Positions 43,176-51,331 of a DNA stretch of 64,000 nt are shown here, in pieces (position 1 is the first letter of the stretch; each line of letters opens with the position of its first letter). Source of the stretch: Sphingomonas aurantiaca (GTDB lineage Bacteria; Pseudomonadota; Alphaproteobacteria; Sphingomonadales; Sphingomonadaceae). The DNA lies in assembly GCF_003050705.1 (NCBI RefSeq), contig NZ_QAOG01000008.1, positions 166,299 through 230,298 of the forward strand. The letters are read 5' to 3'. Below the pieces are notes generated by a model, which saw only the letters and a program-made list of their open reading frames with translations, was not told the origin of the DNA and made no database searches. The position numbers were made by a program, and so were the translations under genes.

Positions 43176-44169
43176 CGAGCCCACCCGCCAGATACGCGTC
43201 GATATCGGCCTGTCGGAACAGGCTCGCGTCACCCGGCAGCGAGTGTTTGAGCGCGGCCAGCGCCAGCCCGATCCGTGCGGCGTCGCCGATGTCCCCGCCC
43301 GATCGCAACCCGTGCAGCACGCCCGCCGCAAAGGCGTCGCCGCCACCGATCCGGTCGACGATCCCGGCGAGCACGACCTCGTCCGTCTGGACATGCGTCG
43401 CGCGCGTATCGATCCGCGCCGAAAGCCGGTGGAGATCGACATGCTCGACATGCCGCGCGGTCGACGCGATCGTCTGCAAGCGCGGGAACGCGTCGAACGC
43501 CGCCTCCGCCGCCTCGCGCCGCCGCTGCGGCGCATCGCCCGAAAAGTCACGGTCGAGCAGCAGGGCTATATCGCGGTGATTGCCGAACATCAGATCGGCA
43601 TGCGCGACGAGGTCGGTCAGGATCGCGCGTGGGTTCGACTCCCAGCGCTCCCACAGCTTGCCACGCCAATTGCCGTCGAACGATACGGGAATGCCGCGCT
43701 GAGCCGCCGCTTCCACGGCGGCAAGCGCGCTCTGCGCCGGCACCGGGCCCAGCGCGGGCGTGATGCCGGAAAGGTGGAAGCGATCGACGCCCGCGAGCAA
43801 TGCATCCCAGTCCCAGGCGCCCAGCGGTGCCTGCGCGAACGACGACCAGGCGCGGTCGTAAATGACTTCGGTGGCGCGCAGGCCTGCCCCGGAGGTGACG
43901 AAATACAGCCCCATCCGCTCGCCGCCGAGGGTGATGGCCGACGTGTCCACGCCATGCCCCCGCAGCGTGGTGATCGCTGCCCGCCCGAGGTCGTTGTCGG
44001 GCACGACCGTCGCCATACCGACGTCATGCCCCAATCGCGCAAGCTGCGTGACGACGTTCGCCTCCGCGCCGGCGACCCAGACGTCGAGCCTGGCCGTCTG
44101 CAGCAGCAACTCGCGGCCCGGCGGAGAAAGCCGCAGCATGATTTCGCCGAATGCCAGAAACTTCGCCAT
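43162..44169 (-). CDS. kdgK: 2-keto-3-deoxygluconate kinase
   Basis: A 335-residue PfkB-type sugar kinase. The start at 44169 has GAGGAGGG upstream. It shows FGEIMLRLSPPGRELLLQT at the N-terminus, WVAGAEANVVTQLARLG near residue 30, and the C-terminal PfkB signature with the catalytic Asp in DRIGGGDAFAAGVLHGL near residue 275. KdgK phosphorylates KDG, the product of both KduD and UxaA, to KDPG. No KDPG aldolase (eda) gene is in the window, so that step is encoded elsewhere. Confidence 0.92.
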   Translation of the reverse strand: MAKFLAFGEIMLRLSPPGRELLLQTARLDVWVAGAEANVVTQLARLGHDVGMATVVPDNDLGRAAITTLRGHGVDTSAITLGGERMGLYFVTSGAGLRATEVIYDRAWSSFAQAPLGAWDWDALLAGVDRFHLSGITPALGPVPAQSALAAVEAAAQRGIPVSFDGNWRGKLWERWESNPRAILTDLVAHADLMFGNHRDIALLLDRDFSGDAPQRRREAAEAAFDAFPRLQTIASTARHVEHVDLHRLSARIDTRATHVQTDEVVLAGIVDRIGGGDAFAAGVLHGLRSGGDIGDAARIGLALAALKHSLPGDASLFRQADIDAYLAGGLDVRR

Positions 44170-44260
44170 ATCGCCCTCCTCTCGTTCATGCCCGGCACGG
44201 GGCGGTGAACCGCTTTCCGAAGCGGTAATGGAGCCGGTACGTCGCGCTGCGGTGGCGAGG

Positions 44261-45016
44261 CTAGCGCGCCAACCACCCGCCATCGACCGCCAGGATATGG
44301 CCCTGGACATAGTTCGCAGCGGCCGAGGACAGGAACACCGCCGCCCCGCCGAGATCGGACGGTTCGCCCCAGGCCCCCGCAGGAATACGCTCCAAGATCG
44401 ATGTGTTGCGCACCGCGTCGGCTTGCAGCGCCGCCGTGTTGTTGGTCGCGATATATCCTGGCGCGATCGCGTTGACGTTGATGCCCTTGGCGGCCCATTC
44501 GTTCGCCAGCAGCTTGGTGAGCCCGCCGATGCCCGACTTGGACGCGGTATAGCTCGGTACGCGGATCCCGCCCTGGAAGGTCAGCATCGACGCGATGTTG
44601 ACGATTCTGCCCGAGCCTTGCGCGATCATGTGTCGGCCCGCGGCCTGGCACAGGAAGAACACCGATTTCAGGTTGGTGTCGATCACCGCATCCCAATCCG
44701 CCTCGGTAAAGTCGACCGCGTCGGCGCGGCGGATGATGCCGGCATTGTTGATCAGGATGTCGAGCCCGCCGAGCTTCTCGATCGTCTCGTCGACGACGCG
44801 CTGGACCGGCTCGATCGTCGACAGGTCGGCGGAGACGATCTCCGCCTTGCGTCCGAGCGCACGGATCTGCGCGGCGGTGTCCTCGGCGGGGGTGCGGCCG
44901 ACGCACGCGACATCCGCGCCGGCGGTGGCGAGCGCGACCGCAATCGCCTGGCCGATGCCGGTGTTCGCGCCGGTGACGATGGCAACCTTGCCGGTCAGGT
45001 CGAAGGGGTTGGTCAT
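44261..45016 (-). CDS. kduD: 2-keto-3-deoxygluconate (5-keto-deoxyuronate-derived) oxidoreductase KduD
   Basis: A 251-residue short-chain dehydrogenase: nucleotide motif VTGANTGIGQAIA near residue 15, NNAGIIRR near residue 85, catalytic Ser in NIASMLTFQGG near residue 138 and Tyr-x3-Lys in SYTASKSG near residue 152, ending in VDGGWLAR. KduD reduces 2,5-diketo-3-deoxygluconate to KDG after KduI has isomerised the unsaturated uronate product of lyases. It has GCGAGGA before the ATG and is separated from kduI by a palindromic repeat. Confidence 0.93.
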   Translation of the reverse strand: MTNPFDLTGKVAIVTGANTGIGQAIAVALATAGADVACVGRTPAEDTAAQIRALGRKAEIVSADLSTIEPVQRVVDETIEKLGGLDILINNAGIIRRADAVDFTEADWDAVIDTNLKSVFFLCQAAGRHMIAQGSGRIVNIASMLTFQGGIRVPSYTASKSGIGGLTKLLANEWAAKGINVNAIAPGYIATNNTAALQADAVRNTSILERIPAGAWGEPSDLGGAAVFLSSAAANYVQGHILAVDGGWLAR

Positions 45017-45030
45017 ATGTCCTCGCTCAT

Positions 45031-45126
45031 TCCCCTCCCGCTTGCGGGAGGGGCTAGGGGAGGGGAAACGCGTGCCGGCCCATGTGGACACGCCCTCCCC
45101 CGACCCCTCCCGCACGCGGGAGGGGA
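45031..45126. repeat. palindromic intergenic repeat between kduI and kduD
   Basis: CCCCTCCCGC-tt-GCGGGAGGGG (45032-45053) and CCCCTCCCGC-ac-GCGGGAGGGG (45104-45125) flank a 50-base centre. The two ends can fold separately or with each other. It fills the gap between the two coding regions and could lower kduD expression relative to kduI or stabilise the upstream message. The design resembles the nirD-nasA repeat but the sequence differs. Confidence 0.8.
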
Positions 45127-45129
45127 GCT

Positions 45130-45972
45130 TTACGCCAGCTGGCAGATATCCAGCACGCTCATGTCGGTATAATCCTGGTTCTCGCCCGCCATCGCCCAGA
45201 TGAAGGCGTATGCCTTCGTCCCGGACCCCATATGGATCGACCAGGGCGGGCTGATCACCGCCTCCTCGTTCGCCATGACGATGTGGCGGGTCGCGTCGCC
45301 CTCGCCCATGTAATGGAACACGCGGTCCTTCTCGAGGTCGTCGAGCTCGAAGTAGAAATAGATCTCGCTGCGACGCTCATGGATGTGCGGCGGCATCGTG
45401 TTCCAGACCGAGCCGGGCTTCAGGACCGTCAGCCCCATCACCAGCTGGGCGCTGTCACAGATACCGGGGATGACCATCTGGTAGATCGTCCGTTCGTTCG
45501 ACTCCTCCAGGCTCCCGCGCTCCAGCGTCGTCGCGTCGCCGACCGAGATCACGCGCGTCGTGAACGCCTTGTGCGCCGGGCACGACGCCAAGTAGAACCG
45601 GGCCCCGTCGCCGGCAAACTGCACCTCCTTCGCGCCCATCGTCACGTAGAGGCAATCCTTGTTGCCCAGCGTGAACGTCTCGCCGTCGACGGTGACGGTG
45701 CCGTCTACCTTGCCGACGTTGACGACCGCCAGCTCGCGGCGCTCGAGGAACGGATGCCCGGCAGCGGACGCCGGCTCGGCCTGGTCGGGCAGCCTGACGC
45801 TGCCGCTGGCGACCGCGACCCCGCCGATCACGAAGCGCTCGGCGTGCGTGTAATTGAGCACGCATTCGCCATCGCGGAACAGGTTCTGGATGAGGTAGCG
45901 GTCGCGCAGTTCGTCGTTGGAGACGCATTCCATCATGTCGGGATGCGTGGCGTAATAGGTGCGGTCGAACAT
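45130..45972 (-). CDS. kduI: 5-keto-4-deoxyuronate isomerase
   Basis: A 280-residue cupin-type isomerase that converts 5-keto-4-deoxyuronate to 2,5-diketo-3-deoxygluconate. It starts MFDRTYYATHPDMMECVSND, typical of KduI, and the zinc-binding motif MPPHIHERRSEIYFYFEL (near residues 190-207) is intact; a further His lies in SPPWSIHMGSGT near residue 245. Length equals the E. coli enzyme. It is the first complete gene of the operon, 13 bases after the uxaC remnant. Confidence 0.95.
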   Translation of the reverse strand: MFDRTYYATHPDMMECVSNDELRDRYLIQNLFRDGECVLNYTHAERFVIGGVAVASGSVRLPDQAEPASAAGHPFLERRELAVVNVGKVDGTVTVDGETFTLGNKDCLYVTMGAKEVQFAGDGARFYLASCPAHKAFTTRVISVGDATTLERGSLEESNERTIYQMVIPGICDSAQLVMGLTVLKPGSVWNTMPPHIHERRSEIYFYFELDDLEKDRVFHYMGEGDATRHIVMANEEAVISPPWSIHMGSGTKAYAFIWAMAGENQDYTDMSVLDICQLA

Positions 45973-45985
45973 AAAGAGCTCCGGT

Positions 45986-46225
45986 TCAGGCTGCTTGCGC
46001 GGCAAAAAGGGGGTCGTCGATACGGCAGGCGCGGCGGACGAGGCCGCTGGCAAGATCGTGCGCGAGGTCAGCGGCTTCCCGGTCGGCTAGCCGGTGGCCC
46101 GTCACCAACCGAGCAAGGAAACCGCAGTCGATCCCGCGCGCTCGACGTAGTGCCGCGCCCGCCCCTGCGCTCGGGTCCGCCGGGAAAAGACGGTCCGGAT
46201 GCAGTTCCAGCGCCCTAGCCATCAT
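45986..46225 (-). pseudogene. uxaC: uxaC (glucuronate isomerase) remnant with a large internal deletion
   Basis: A 79-residue frame with a strong site (GAGGAGG) and an upstream operator. Residues 1-18 (MMARALELHPDRLFPADP) match the start of UxaC, and residues about 31-70 (GIDCGFLARLVTGHRLADRE, DLASGLVRRACRI) match its extreme C-terminus. UxaC normally has about 470 residues and carries its HGHTDP active-site region soon after the first block; that whole middle is missing, yet the two ends are joined in frame. It cannot be a working isomerase. The family assignment is by memory of conserved ends, so an unrelated small gene is possible but less likely. Confidence 0.65.
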
Positions 46226-46264
46226 CCATCCTCCTCGCCGCTTGACGCGATCCTCAGGTGATCT

Positions 46265-46278
46265 GGTAACCGGTGTCA
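46265..46278 (-). promoter_or_regulatory. LacI-type operator, copy 2 (kdu operon)
   Basis: TGACACCGGTTACC on the gene strand, 40 bases before the uxaC remnant and inside the 87-base gap that follows the lacI-type gene. It should control remnant-kduI-kduD-kdgK-esterase. Confidence 0.82.
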
Positions 46279-46312
46279 GGAGATCGTGCAACCGCGATTT
46301 CGAGCCATGCCG

Positions 46313-47350
46313 TCAGGTATCGGCGTCTGCCGGCGGCGAGACCGATGCACGGCGGATGAGCGTCGAGAGGAACAGCGACGGTTCCTCGACGAGATCGCTG
46401 CCGTCGTCGGCGCCCGCGATCAGCTTCAGCGCCGCCGAGCGCGCCATCGATGCGATCGGCCAGCGCACCGTCGTCAGCGGCGGCCAGACATGCGCGGCGA
46501 TCGGCGTGTCATCGAACCCGATGATCGACAGGTCGCGCGGAATATCGAGCCCGCGTTGCCGCGCGGCGTGGATGATCCCCGCTGCCATCTCGTCGTTGGA
46601 CGAGAAGATCGCCGTCGGCCGCGGCATCACGTCGAGCAACCGCTCGGCCGCGACCAGCCCCGACTCGAACGTGTAATTCCCGTCCGCGATCATGCTGCGC
46701 GGCAAGGCGATTCCCGCCGCGGCCAGCGCATCCTCGAAGCCCAGGCGGCGTTCGCGCGCGGACCGGAAACCGTGCGGCCCGGCGACCAGGCCGATCCGGC
46801 GATGCCCCTGCTCGATCAGATATTCGGTCGCGGTCCGCACCGCCTCGCGGTCGTTCGAGGCGACCATATGCTCGCTGTCGTCGATCACCGCAGAGCCCAT
46901 CCGGACGTAGCGACAGCCGATCGAGTCGCAAAGCTTGGCGACCGAGTCATTCTCGCTGACCGGTGGCATCAGCAGCACCCCGAACAGCCGCTGCCGCTCG
47001 AGAAAATGCCGCAGATCGTCGAGCATCGTCGCGGAACCGCGATCGAGCGGTCGCACGACCATCTCGAATTCGGTCCCCTGCAACGCCTCGAGCATGCCCT
47101 GCTGCACGTTCAGCACGGTCTGCGCATTGGGATTGTCGTGCACCAGCCCGATCAGGAAATTGCGGCGGAGCGCCAGCGCGCGCGCCTGCGGATTGGGAAT
47201 ATAGCCGAGCTCGCCAATCACGTCCTCGACCCGCTTGCGCGTATCGTCGTTCAGCAGCGGCGATCGGTTGATCACCCGGCTCACCGTCTTCTTGGAAACC
47301 CCGGCGATCCGGGCCACATCGTTGATCGTCGGCTGACCGGTCTTCTGCAT
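46313..47350 (-). CDS. LacI-family regulator of the uronate locus
   Basis: A 345-residue regulator with an N-terminal LacI helix-turn-helix (residues 9-60: TINDVARIAGVSKKTVSRVI, YIPNPQARALALRR) and a periplasmic-binding-protein-like effector domain (65-345: FLIGLVHDNPNAQ, RRIGLVAGPHGFRSARER, STLIRRASV at the end). The start at 47350 is the last reasonable ATG before the helix. Operators stand upstream of the divergent uxaA, of kdu, of the TonB receptor and of the hydratase gene, so it probably represses them until a uronate intermediate such as KDG binds. It is likely to regulate itself through copy 3. Confidence 0.9.
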   Translation of the reverse strand: MQKTGQPTINDVARIAGVSKKTVSRVINRSPLLNDDTRKRVEDVIGELGYIPNPQARALALRRNFLIGLVHDNPNAQTVLNVQQGMLEALQGTEFEMVVRPLDRGSATMLDDLRHFLERQRLFGVLLMPPVSENDSVAKLCDSIGCRYVRMGSAVIDDSEHMVASNDREAVRTATEYLIEQGHRRIGLVAGPHGFRSARERRLGFEDALAAAGIALPRSMIADGNYTFESGLVAAERLLDVMPRPTAIFSSNDEMAAGIIHAARQRGLDIPRDLSIIGFDDTPIAAHVWPPLTTVRWPIASMARSAALKLIAGADDGSDLVEEPSLFLSTLIRRASVSPPADADT

Positions 47351-47414
47351 AACAACGACATAGCCCGACGCGATCGAGCCGTCTTGCGGAAAAGCCGTCA
47401 CCGCCTCATAATCT

Positions 47415-47428
47415 TGACACCGGTTACC
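47415..47428 (+). promoter_or_regulatory. LacI-type operator, copy 3 (lacI-uxaA divergent gap)
   Basis: TGACACCGGTTACC, 16 bases before uxaA and 65 before the divergent regulator gene. Position suits repression of uxaA and self-control of the regulator. Confidence 0.82.
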
Positions 47429-47443
47429 GATTAAGAGGATGCG

Positions 47444-48922
47444 ATGGCCAAGGCTTTGAGGGTCGATCCGCGCGACAGCGTCGCAACGCTGCTCGACGAC
47501 GCGCAGGCAGGCGCTGTCGTGACGGTTGGCGATAGCGAGCTGACGCTGTCCGACGATATCGGCCGAGGCCACAAGGTTGCGCTCGCGTCGATCGCGGCGG
47601 GCGACCCGTTGCTCAAATATGGCTATCCGATCGGCACCGCGACGCAGGCGATCGCCGCCGGCGCGCACGTCCATTCGCACAATCTGAAGACCGCGCTCGA
47701 AGGCACGCTCGCCTATCGATTCGATCCGGTCGACACCGTGGCGGCGCCCCGTGCATCGGCCGCGACGTTCGAAGGCTATGTCCGCGCGGATGGCAGCGTC
47801 GGCACGCGCAACGAGATCTGGATCCTGTCGACCGTCGGGTGCGTCGCCCGCACGGCCGAGCGTATCGCCGCGAAGGCCGCCGCGCTCGTCGGCGATGCGG
47901 TCGACGGCGTCCACGCCTTCACGCACCCGCATGGCTGCTCGCAGCTCGGCCAGGATCTCGAGGGCACGCGGACGATCATAGCGAGCCTTGCCTGCCATCC
48001 CAATGCCGGCGGCGTGCTGATCGTCGGGCTCGGTTGCGAGGAAAACCAGATCAAGGCGCTGCTCGCGACGATCCCCACGGCGCGGCGCCCGCTGATCCGT
48101 ACGCTGACGACGCAGGCCAGCGGCGACGAGATCGCCGAAGGCTGCGCGCTGGTCGCCGAACTCGCCCCGCTGGCAAGGGCGCCGCGGCAGACGGTCGGTC
48201 TCGACACGCTCGTGCTCGGTGTGAAATGCGGCGGATCGGACGGGCTGTCCGGGCTTACCGCCAACCCGCTGGTCGGCCGGATGAGCGACCAGGTCACCGC
48301 CGCCGGCGGCCGCGTCCTCGTCACCGAGATTCCGGAGATCTTCGGCGCCGAACAGATGCTCATGAACCGCGCGGCAAGCGGAGGCGTGTTCGATCGGATC
48401 GTCGACGTGGTCAATGATTTCAAACGCTACTTCCTCGATCACGGCGAGACGGTGTCGGAGAACCCCTCCCCCGGCAACGTCGCCGGCGGCATCACCACGC
48501 TCGAGGAAAAGTCGCTCGGCGCGGTCCAGAAGGCGGGCCGCGCCGCAGTGGCCGACGTCATAGGCTATGGCGCGCGGATCCGGGTCGACGGCCTCACCTT
48601 GCTGGAGGCGCCCGGCAACGACGCGGTCTCCTCGACCGCGCTGGCCGCGGCTGGCGCGACCGCGATCCTGTTCACCACCGGGCGCGGCACGCCGCTCGGC
48701 TTTCCCGTGCCGACGATCAAGATCGCCTCGAATACCGACCTCGCCAAGCGCAAGCCGGGCTGGATCGATTTCGACGCAGGCGCAGTGCTGGAGGACGGCT
48801 TTGCGGCGACCGAAGCGGCACTGCTCGCGCGGATCCTGCAGGTCGCGTCCGGTGCCGAAACCGCCGCCGAGCGCAATGGCGAGCGCGAGATCGCCATCTG
48901 GAAGCGCGGCGTGACGCTGTGA
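47444..48922 (+). CDS. uxaA: altronate dehydratase
   Basis: A 492-residue enzyme that dehydrates D-altronate to KDG. An N-terminal SAF-type domain (residues 1-95, ending in AAGAHVHSHNLKTAL) is joined to the large UxaA core, with metal and cluster-type cysteines in STVGCVARTAERIA, HPHGCSQLG near residue 165, GLGCEENQ near residue 197 and GVKCGGSDGLSGLTANP near residue 262. AAGAGG precedes the ATG. It serves the galacturonate branch (UxaC-UxaB-UxaA); uxaB is not in the window and uxaC is only a remnant here, so other copies must exist if the branch works. Confidence 0.93.
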   Translation: MAKALRVDPRDSVATLLDDAQAGAVVTVGDSELTLSDDIGRGHKVALASIAAGDPLLKYGYPIGTATQAIAAGAHVHSHNLKTALEGTLAYRFDPVDTVAAPRASAATFEGYVRADGSVGTRNEIWILSTVGCVARTAERIAAKAAALVGDAVDGVHAFTHPHGCSQLGQDLEGTRTIIASLACHPNAGGVLIVGLGCEENQIKALLATIPTARRPLIRTLTTQASGDEIAEGCALVAELAPLARAPRQTVGLDTLVLGVKCGGSDGLSGLTANPLVGRMSDQVTAAGGRVLVTEIPEIFGAEQMLMNRAASGGVFDRIVDVVNDFKRYFLDHGETVSENPSPGNVAGGITTLEEKSLGAVQKAGRAAVADVIGYGARIRVDGLTLLEAPGNDAVSSTALAAAGATAILFTTGRGTPLGFPVPTIKIASNTDLAKRKPGWIDFDAGAVLEDGFAATEAALLARILQVASGAETAAERNGEREIAIWKRGVTL

Positions 48923-49041
48923 TCCGGCCGTCTCCGGCAAGCCTCATTACCCTGCGGCGTTCCGTACGGCCCCTCGAAAACCGGTCGAACACCCGGCGTT
49001 AGCATCGTCAAATCCAGGCGGGGAACGTGCCCGCTTGTCAA

Positions 49042-49055
49042 TGACACCGGTTTCC
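49042..49055 (+). promoter_or_regulatory. LacI-type operator, copy 4 (hydratase-exuT)
   Basis: TGACACCGGTTTCC differs from the other three at one position. It lies 42 bases before the TTG start of the hydratase-like gene and should control hydratase, exuT and possibly the large secreted enzyme gene. Confidence 0.75.
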
Positions 49056-49097
49056 CATACCGTTCGGCAAAATAGAATGACATGACAGGAGGGGTTC

Positions 49098-49895
49098 TTG
49101 GCGGCACGGCCGAACACGAACGACAACACAACACGGATCGCCAGGACCTTTGTCGAGGCGCGCCGGGAGGGTGGCGTCGTTCCCGAATTTCCCGGCGACG
49201 TGCCGGTCACGCTCGACGATGGCTATGCGGTGCAGGACGCAGCGTTGCTGCTGGCCGACGGCGTGGTTGCCGGGTGGAAGGTCGGCCGGATCAACCCGCC
49301 GCTCGACGGGATCGATCGCCTCACGGGGCCGATCTTCGCCGACCAGATCGTCCAGGCCGGTGCCGATCCGGTGGCGATGCCGGTGTTCGCGCAAGGCTTT
49401 GCCGCCGCAGAGGCCGAGTTCCTGCTGCGGATCGGCACGGCCCCCGACCCCGCCAAGCGGACCTATACGACGGACGAAGCGCGCGCGATGATCGACGCGG
49501 TCCATGTCGGCATAGAGATTGCGAGTTCGCCGTTCCCCGGCATCAACGCGCTGGGGCCGACCGTCACGGTCTCCGATTTCGGCAATAACAACGGCCTGGT
49601 CGTCGGCGCCGATGCCGAGGGCTGGCGCGACGCCGACATCAACGACTGGCCTGTCGAACTGTGGATCAACGACGCCTTGATCGGCGCCGCCACGAGTGCG
49701 GCGATGCTCGACGGGCCGTTCGGTGCGGTCCGCTATCTGCTCGAACATCTGGCGGCGCGCGGCATAACGGTGTCGCCGGGACAATGGATATCGACCGGCG
49801 CGGTCACCGGCGTCCATCCGGTCGCGGTCGGCGACCGCGTCGAGGCGCGTTTCGACGGACGCTTTGCCGTCCATTGCACCATCAAGGCCCGCTAG
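49098..49895 (+). CDS. 2-keto-4-pentenoate hydratase-like protein
   Basis: A 265-residue member of the MhpD/FAH-like hydratase family. The best start is a TTG at 49098 directly after AGGAGGGG; no ATG is suitably placed. Core features are AGWKVGRINPPLDG near residue 58, FAAAEAEFLLRIG near residue 100 with the acidic metal site, HVGIEIASSPFPGINALGPT near residue 135 and SPGQWISTGAVTGVHPVAVGD near residue 230. The family adds water to 2-oxo-pentenoates in aromatic pathways, but here the operator and exuT neighbour tie it to uronate use. It may process a deoxy-keto sugar acid; no known step of the KDG pathway requires it. Confidence 0.78.
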   Translation: MAARPNTNDNTTRIARTFVEARREGGVVPEFPGDVPVTLDDGYAVQDAALLLADGVVAGWKVGRINPPLDGIDRLTGPIFADQIVQAGADPVAMPVFAQGFAAAEAEFLLRIGTAPDPAKRTYTTDEARAMIDAVHVGIEIASSPFPGINALGPTVTVSDFGNNNGLVVGADAEGWRDADINDWPVELWINDALIGAATSAAMLDGPFGAVRYLLEHLAARGITVSPGQWISTGAVTGVHPVAVGDRVEARFDGRFAVHCTIKAR

Positions 49896-49918
49896 AGGCT
49901 GGTTTAGGAGAAGAGCCA

Positions 49919-51232
49919 ATGGCGAGCATCAACATGGTGGACCCGGGCGCGGCCGGGGCTGGCTCGGACGGCGCAGGCGCAGGCGGCACCATCGGCCGCT
50001 ATCGCTGGCTGATCTGCAGCCTGTTGTTCGCCGCGACCGCGATCAACTATGTCGACCGGCAGATGATTGGCGTGCTGAAGCCGACCATCTCCGCCGAACT
50101 CGGCTGGAACGAGACGACCTATGCGGACGTCATCTTCTGGTTCCAGGCGGCCTATGCGATCGGGTATCTGAGCTTCGGCCGGATCGTCGACGTGCTCGGC
50201 GCGCGGATCGGCTATTCGGTCGCGTTCGTGATCTGGACGCTCGGGCATACGCTGTGCGGGTTCGCGGGCAACGCGTTCCAGTTCTCGGCGGCGCGCGTGG
50301 TGCTGGGACTTGGCGAGGCGGGCAATTTCCCCGCGGGCATCAAGGCGGTGTCGGAATGGTTTCCCGCCAAGGAACGCGCGTTCGCGACCGGGGTGTTCAA
50401 CGCAGGCGCCAATATCGGTGCGGTCATCACGCCGCTGATCGTCCCAATCATCACGATCGCGTTCGGCTGGCGGATGGCGTTCATCATCACCGGTGCGATC
50501 AGCCTCGTCTGGCTGGTCGCGTGGATCGCGATCTATCGCCGTCCCCGCGAGGTGGCGAAGCTCTCGCCCGCCGAACTCGCGCATATCGAAAGCGATCCGG
50601 CGGATCCGGCGAAGAAGATCGGCTGGATCAAGCTGCTCGGCTACCGCGAGACCTGGGCATACGCGCTGGGCAAGTTCCTGATCGATCCGATCTGGTGGCT
50701 GTTCCTGTTCTGGACGCCGGACTTTCTCGCCAAAACCTATAATCTGGATCTCAAGAGCTTCGGCCCGCCGCTGGTCGCGATCTATCTGCTGTCCGATCTG
50801 GGCAGCGTGGCGGGCGGGTGGTCGTCGTCGAAGTTGATGAAGCGCGGGTACAGCGCCAATTTCGCGCGCAAGATCACGATGCTGGCCTGTGCGTTTCTGG
50901 TGATGCCGATCTTCTTCGCGCAATATGTCGACAATCTATGGCTCGCGGTCGGGATCGTCGGGCTGGCGACGGCGGCGCATCAGGCGTTCTCGGCAAACCT
51001 CTACACGATCCCCTCGGACATGTTCCCGCGCGGCGCGGTCGGGTCGGTCGTCGGGATCGGCGGCACCGTCGGCGCGATCGGCGGCATGATGATGGCCAAG
51101 TTCACCGGCTATATCCTGCAGACCACGGGCAGCTACACGCTGATCTTCGCGGTCGCGGGCAGTACGTATCTGATCGCGATCACCGTCGTGCACCTGCTCT
51201 CGCCCAGGCTGGCGCGCGTGGACGCCGACTGA
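49919..51232 (+). CDS. exuT: hexuronate MFS transporter
   Basis: A 437-residue MFS protein with twelve helices of the anion:cation symporter type. Signatures: FAATAINYVDRQMIGVLKPT in helix 1, QAAYAIGYLSFGRIVDVLGAR near residue 78, GLGEAGNFPAGIKAVSEWFP near residue 133 and PSDMFPRGAVGSVVGIGGTVG near residue 365, all close to ExuT/GudP-type transporters. TAGGAGAAG precedes the ATG, 23 bases after the hydratase. It most likely imports galacturonate or glucuronate, or unsaturated monomers, into the cytoplasm. Confidence 0.9.
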   Translation: MASINMVDPGAAGAGSDGAGAGGTIGRYRWLICSLLFAATAINYVDRQMIGVLKPTISAELGWNETTYADVIFWFQAAYAIGYLSFGRIVDVLGARIGYSVAFVIWTLGHTLCGFAGNAFQFSAARVVLGLGEAGNFPAGIKAVSEWFPAKERAFATGVFNAGANIGAVITPLIVPIITIAFGWRMAFIITGAISLVWLVAWIAIYRRPREVAKLSPAELAHIESDPADPAKKIGWIKLLGYRETWAYALGKFLIDPIWWLFLFWTPDFLAKTYNLDLKSFGPPLVAIYLLSDLGSVAGGWSSSKLMKRGYSANFARKITMLACAFLVMPIFFAQYVDNLWLAVGIVGLATAAHQAFSANLYTIPSDMFPRGAVGSVVGIGGTVGAIGGMMMAKFTGYILQTTGSYTLIFAVAGSTYLIAITVVHLLSPRLARVDAD

Positions 51233-51244
51233 CGCTCCGCCCTC

Positions 51245-51270
51245 CCTGTCCGCGCGCACCGGCGGACAGG
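51245..51270 (+). terminator. hairpin between exuT and the large secreted enzyme gene
   Basis: CCTGTCCGC (51245-51253) pairs perfectly with GCGGACAGG (51262-51270) around an eight-base loop. No U-tract follows, so it is more likely a partial terminator or processing hairpin that lowers expression of the next gene than a full stop. Confidence 0.4.
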
Positions 51271-51331
51271 CTTGAGACGCAGAGATACCCGGCCAGATCG
51301 CGCAATGTCGATTGGCCCCAAGGAGAGAGCC

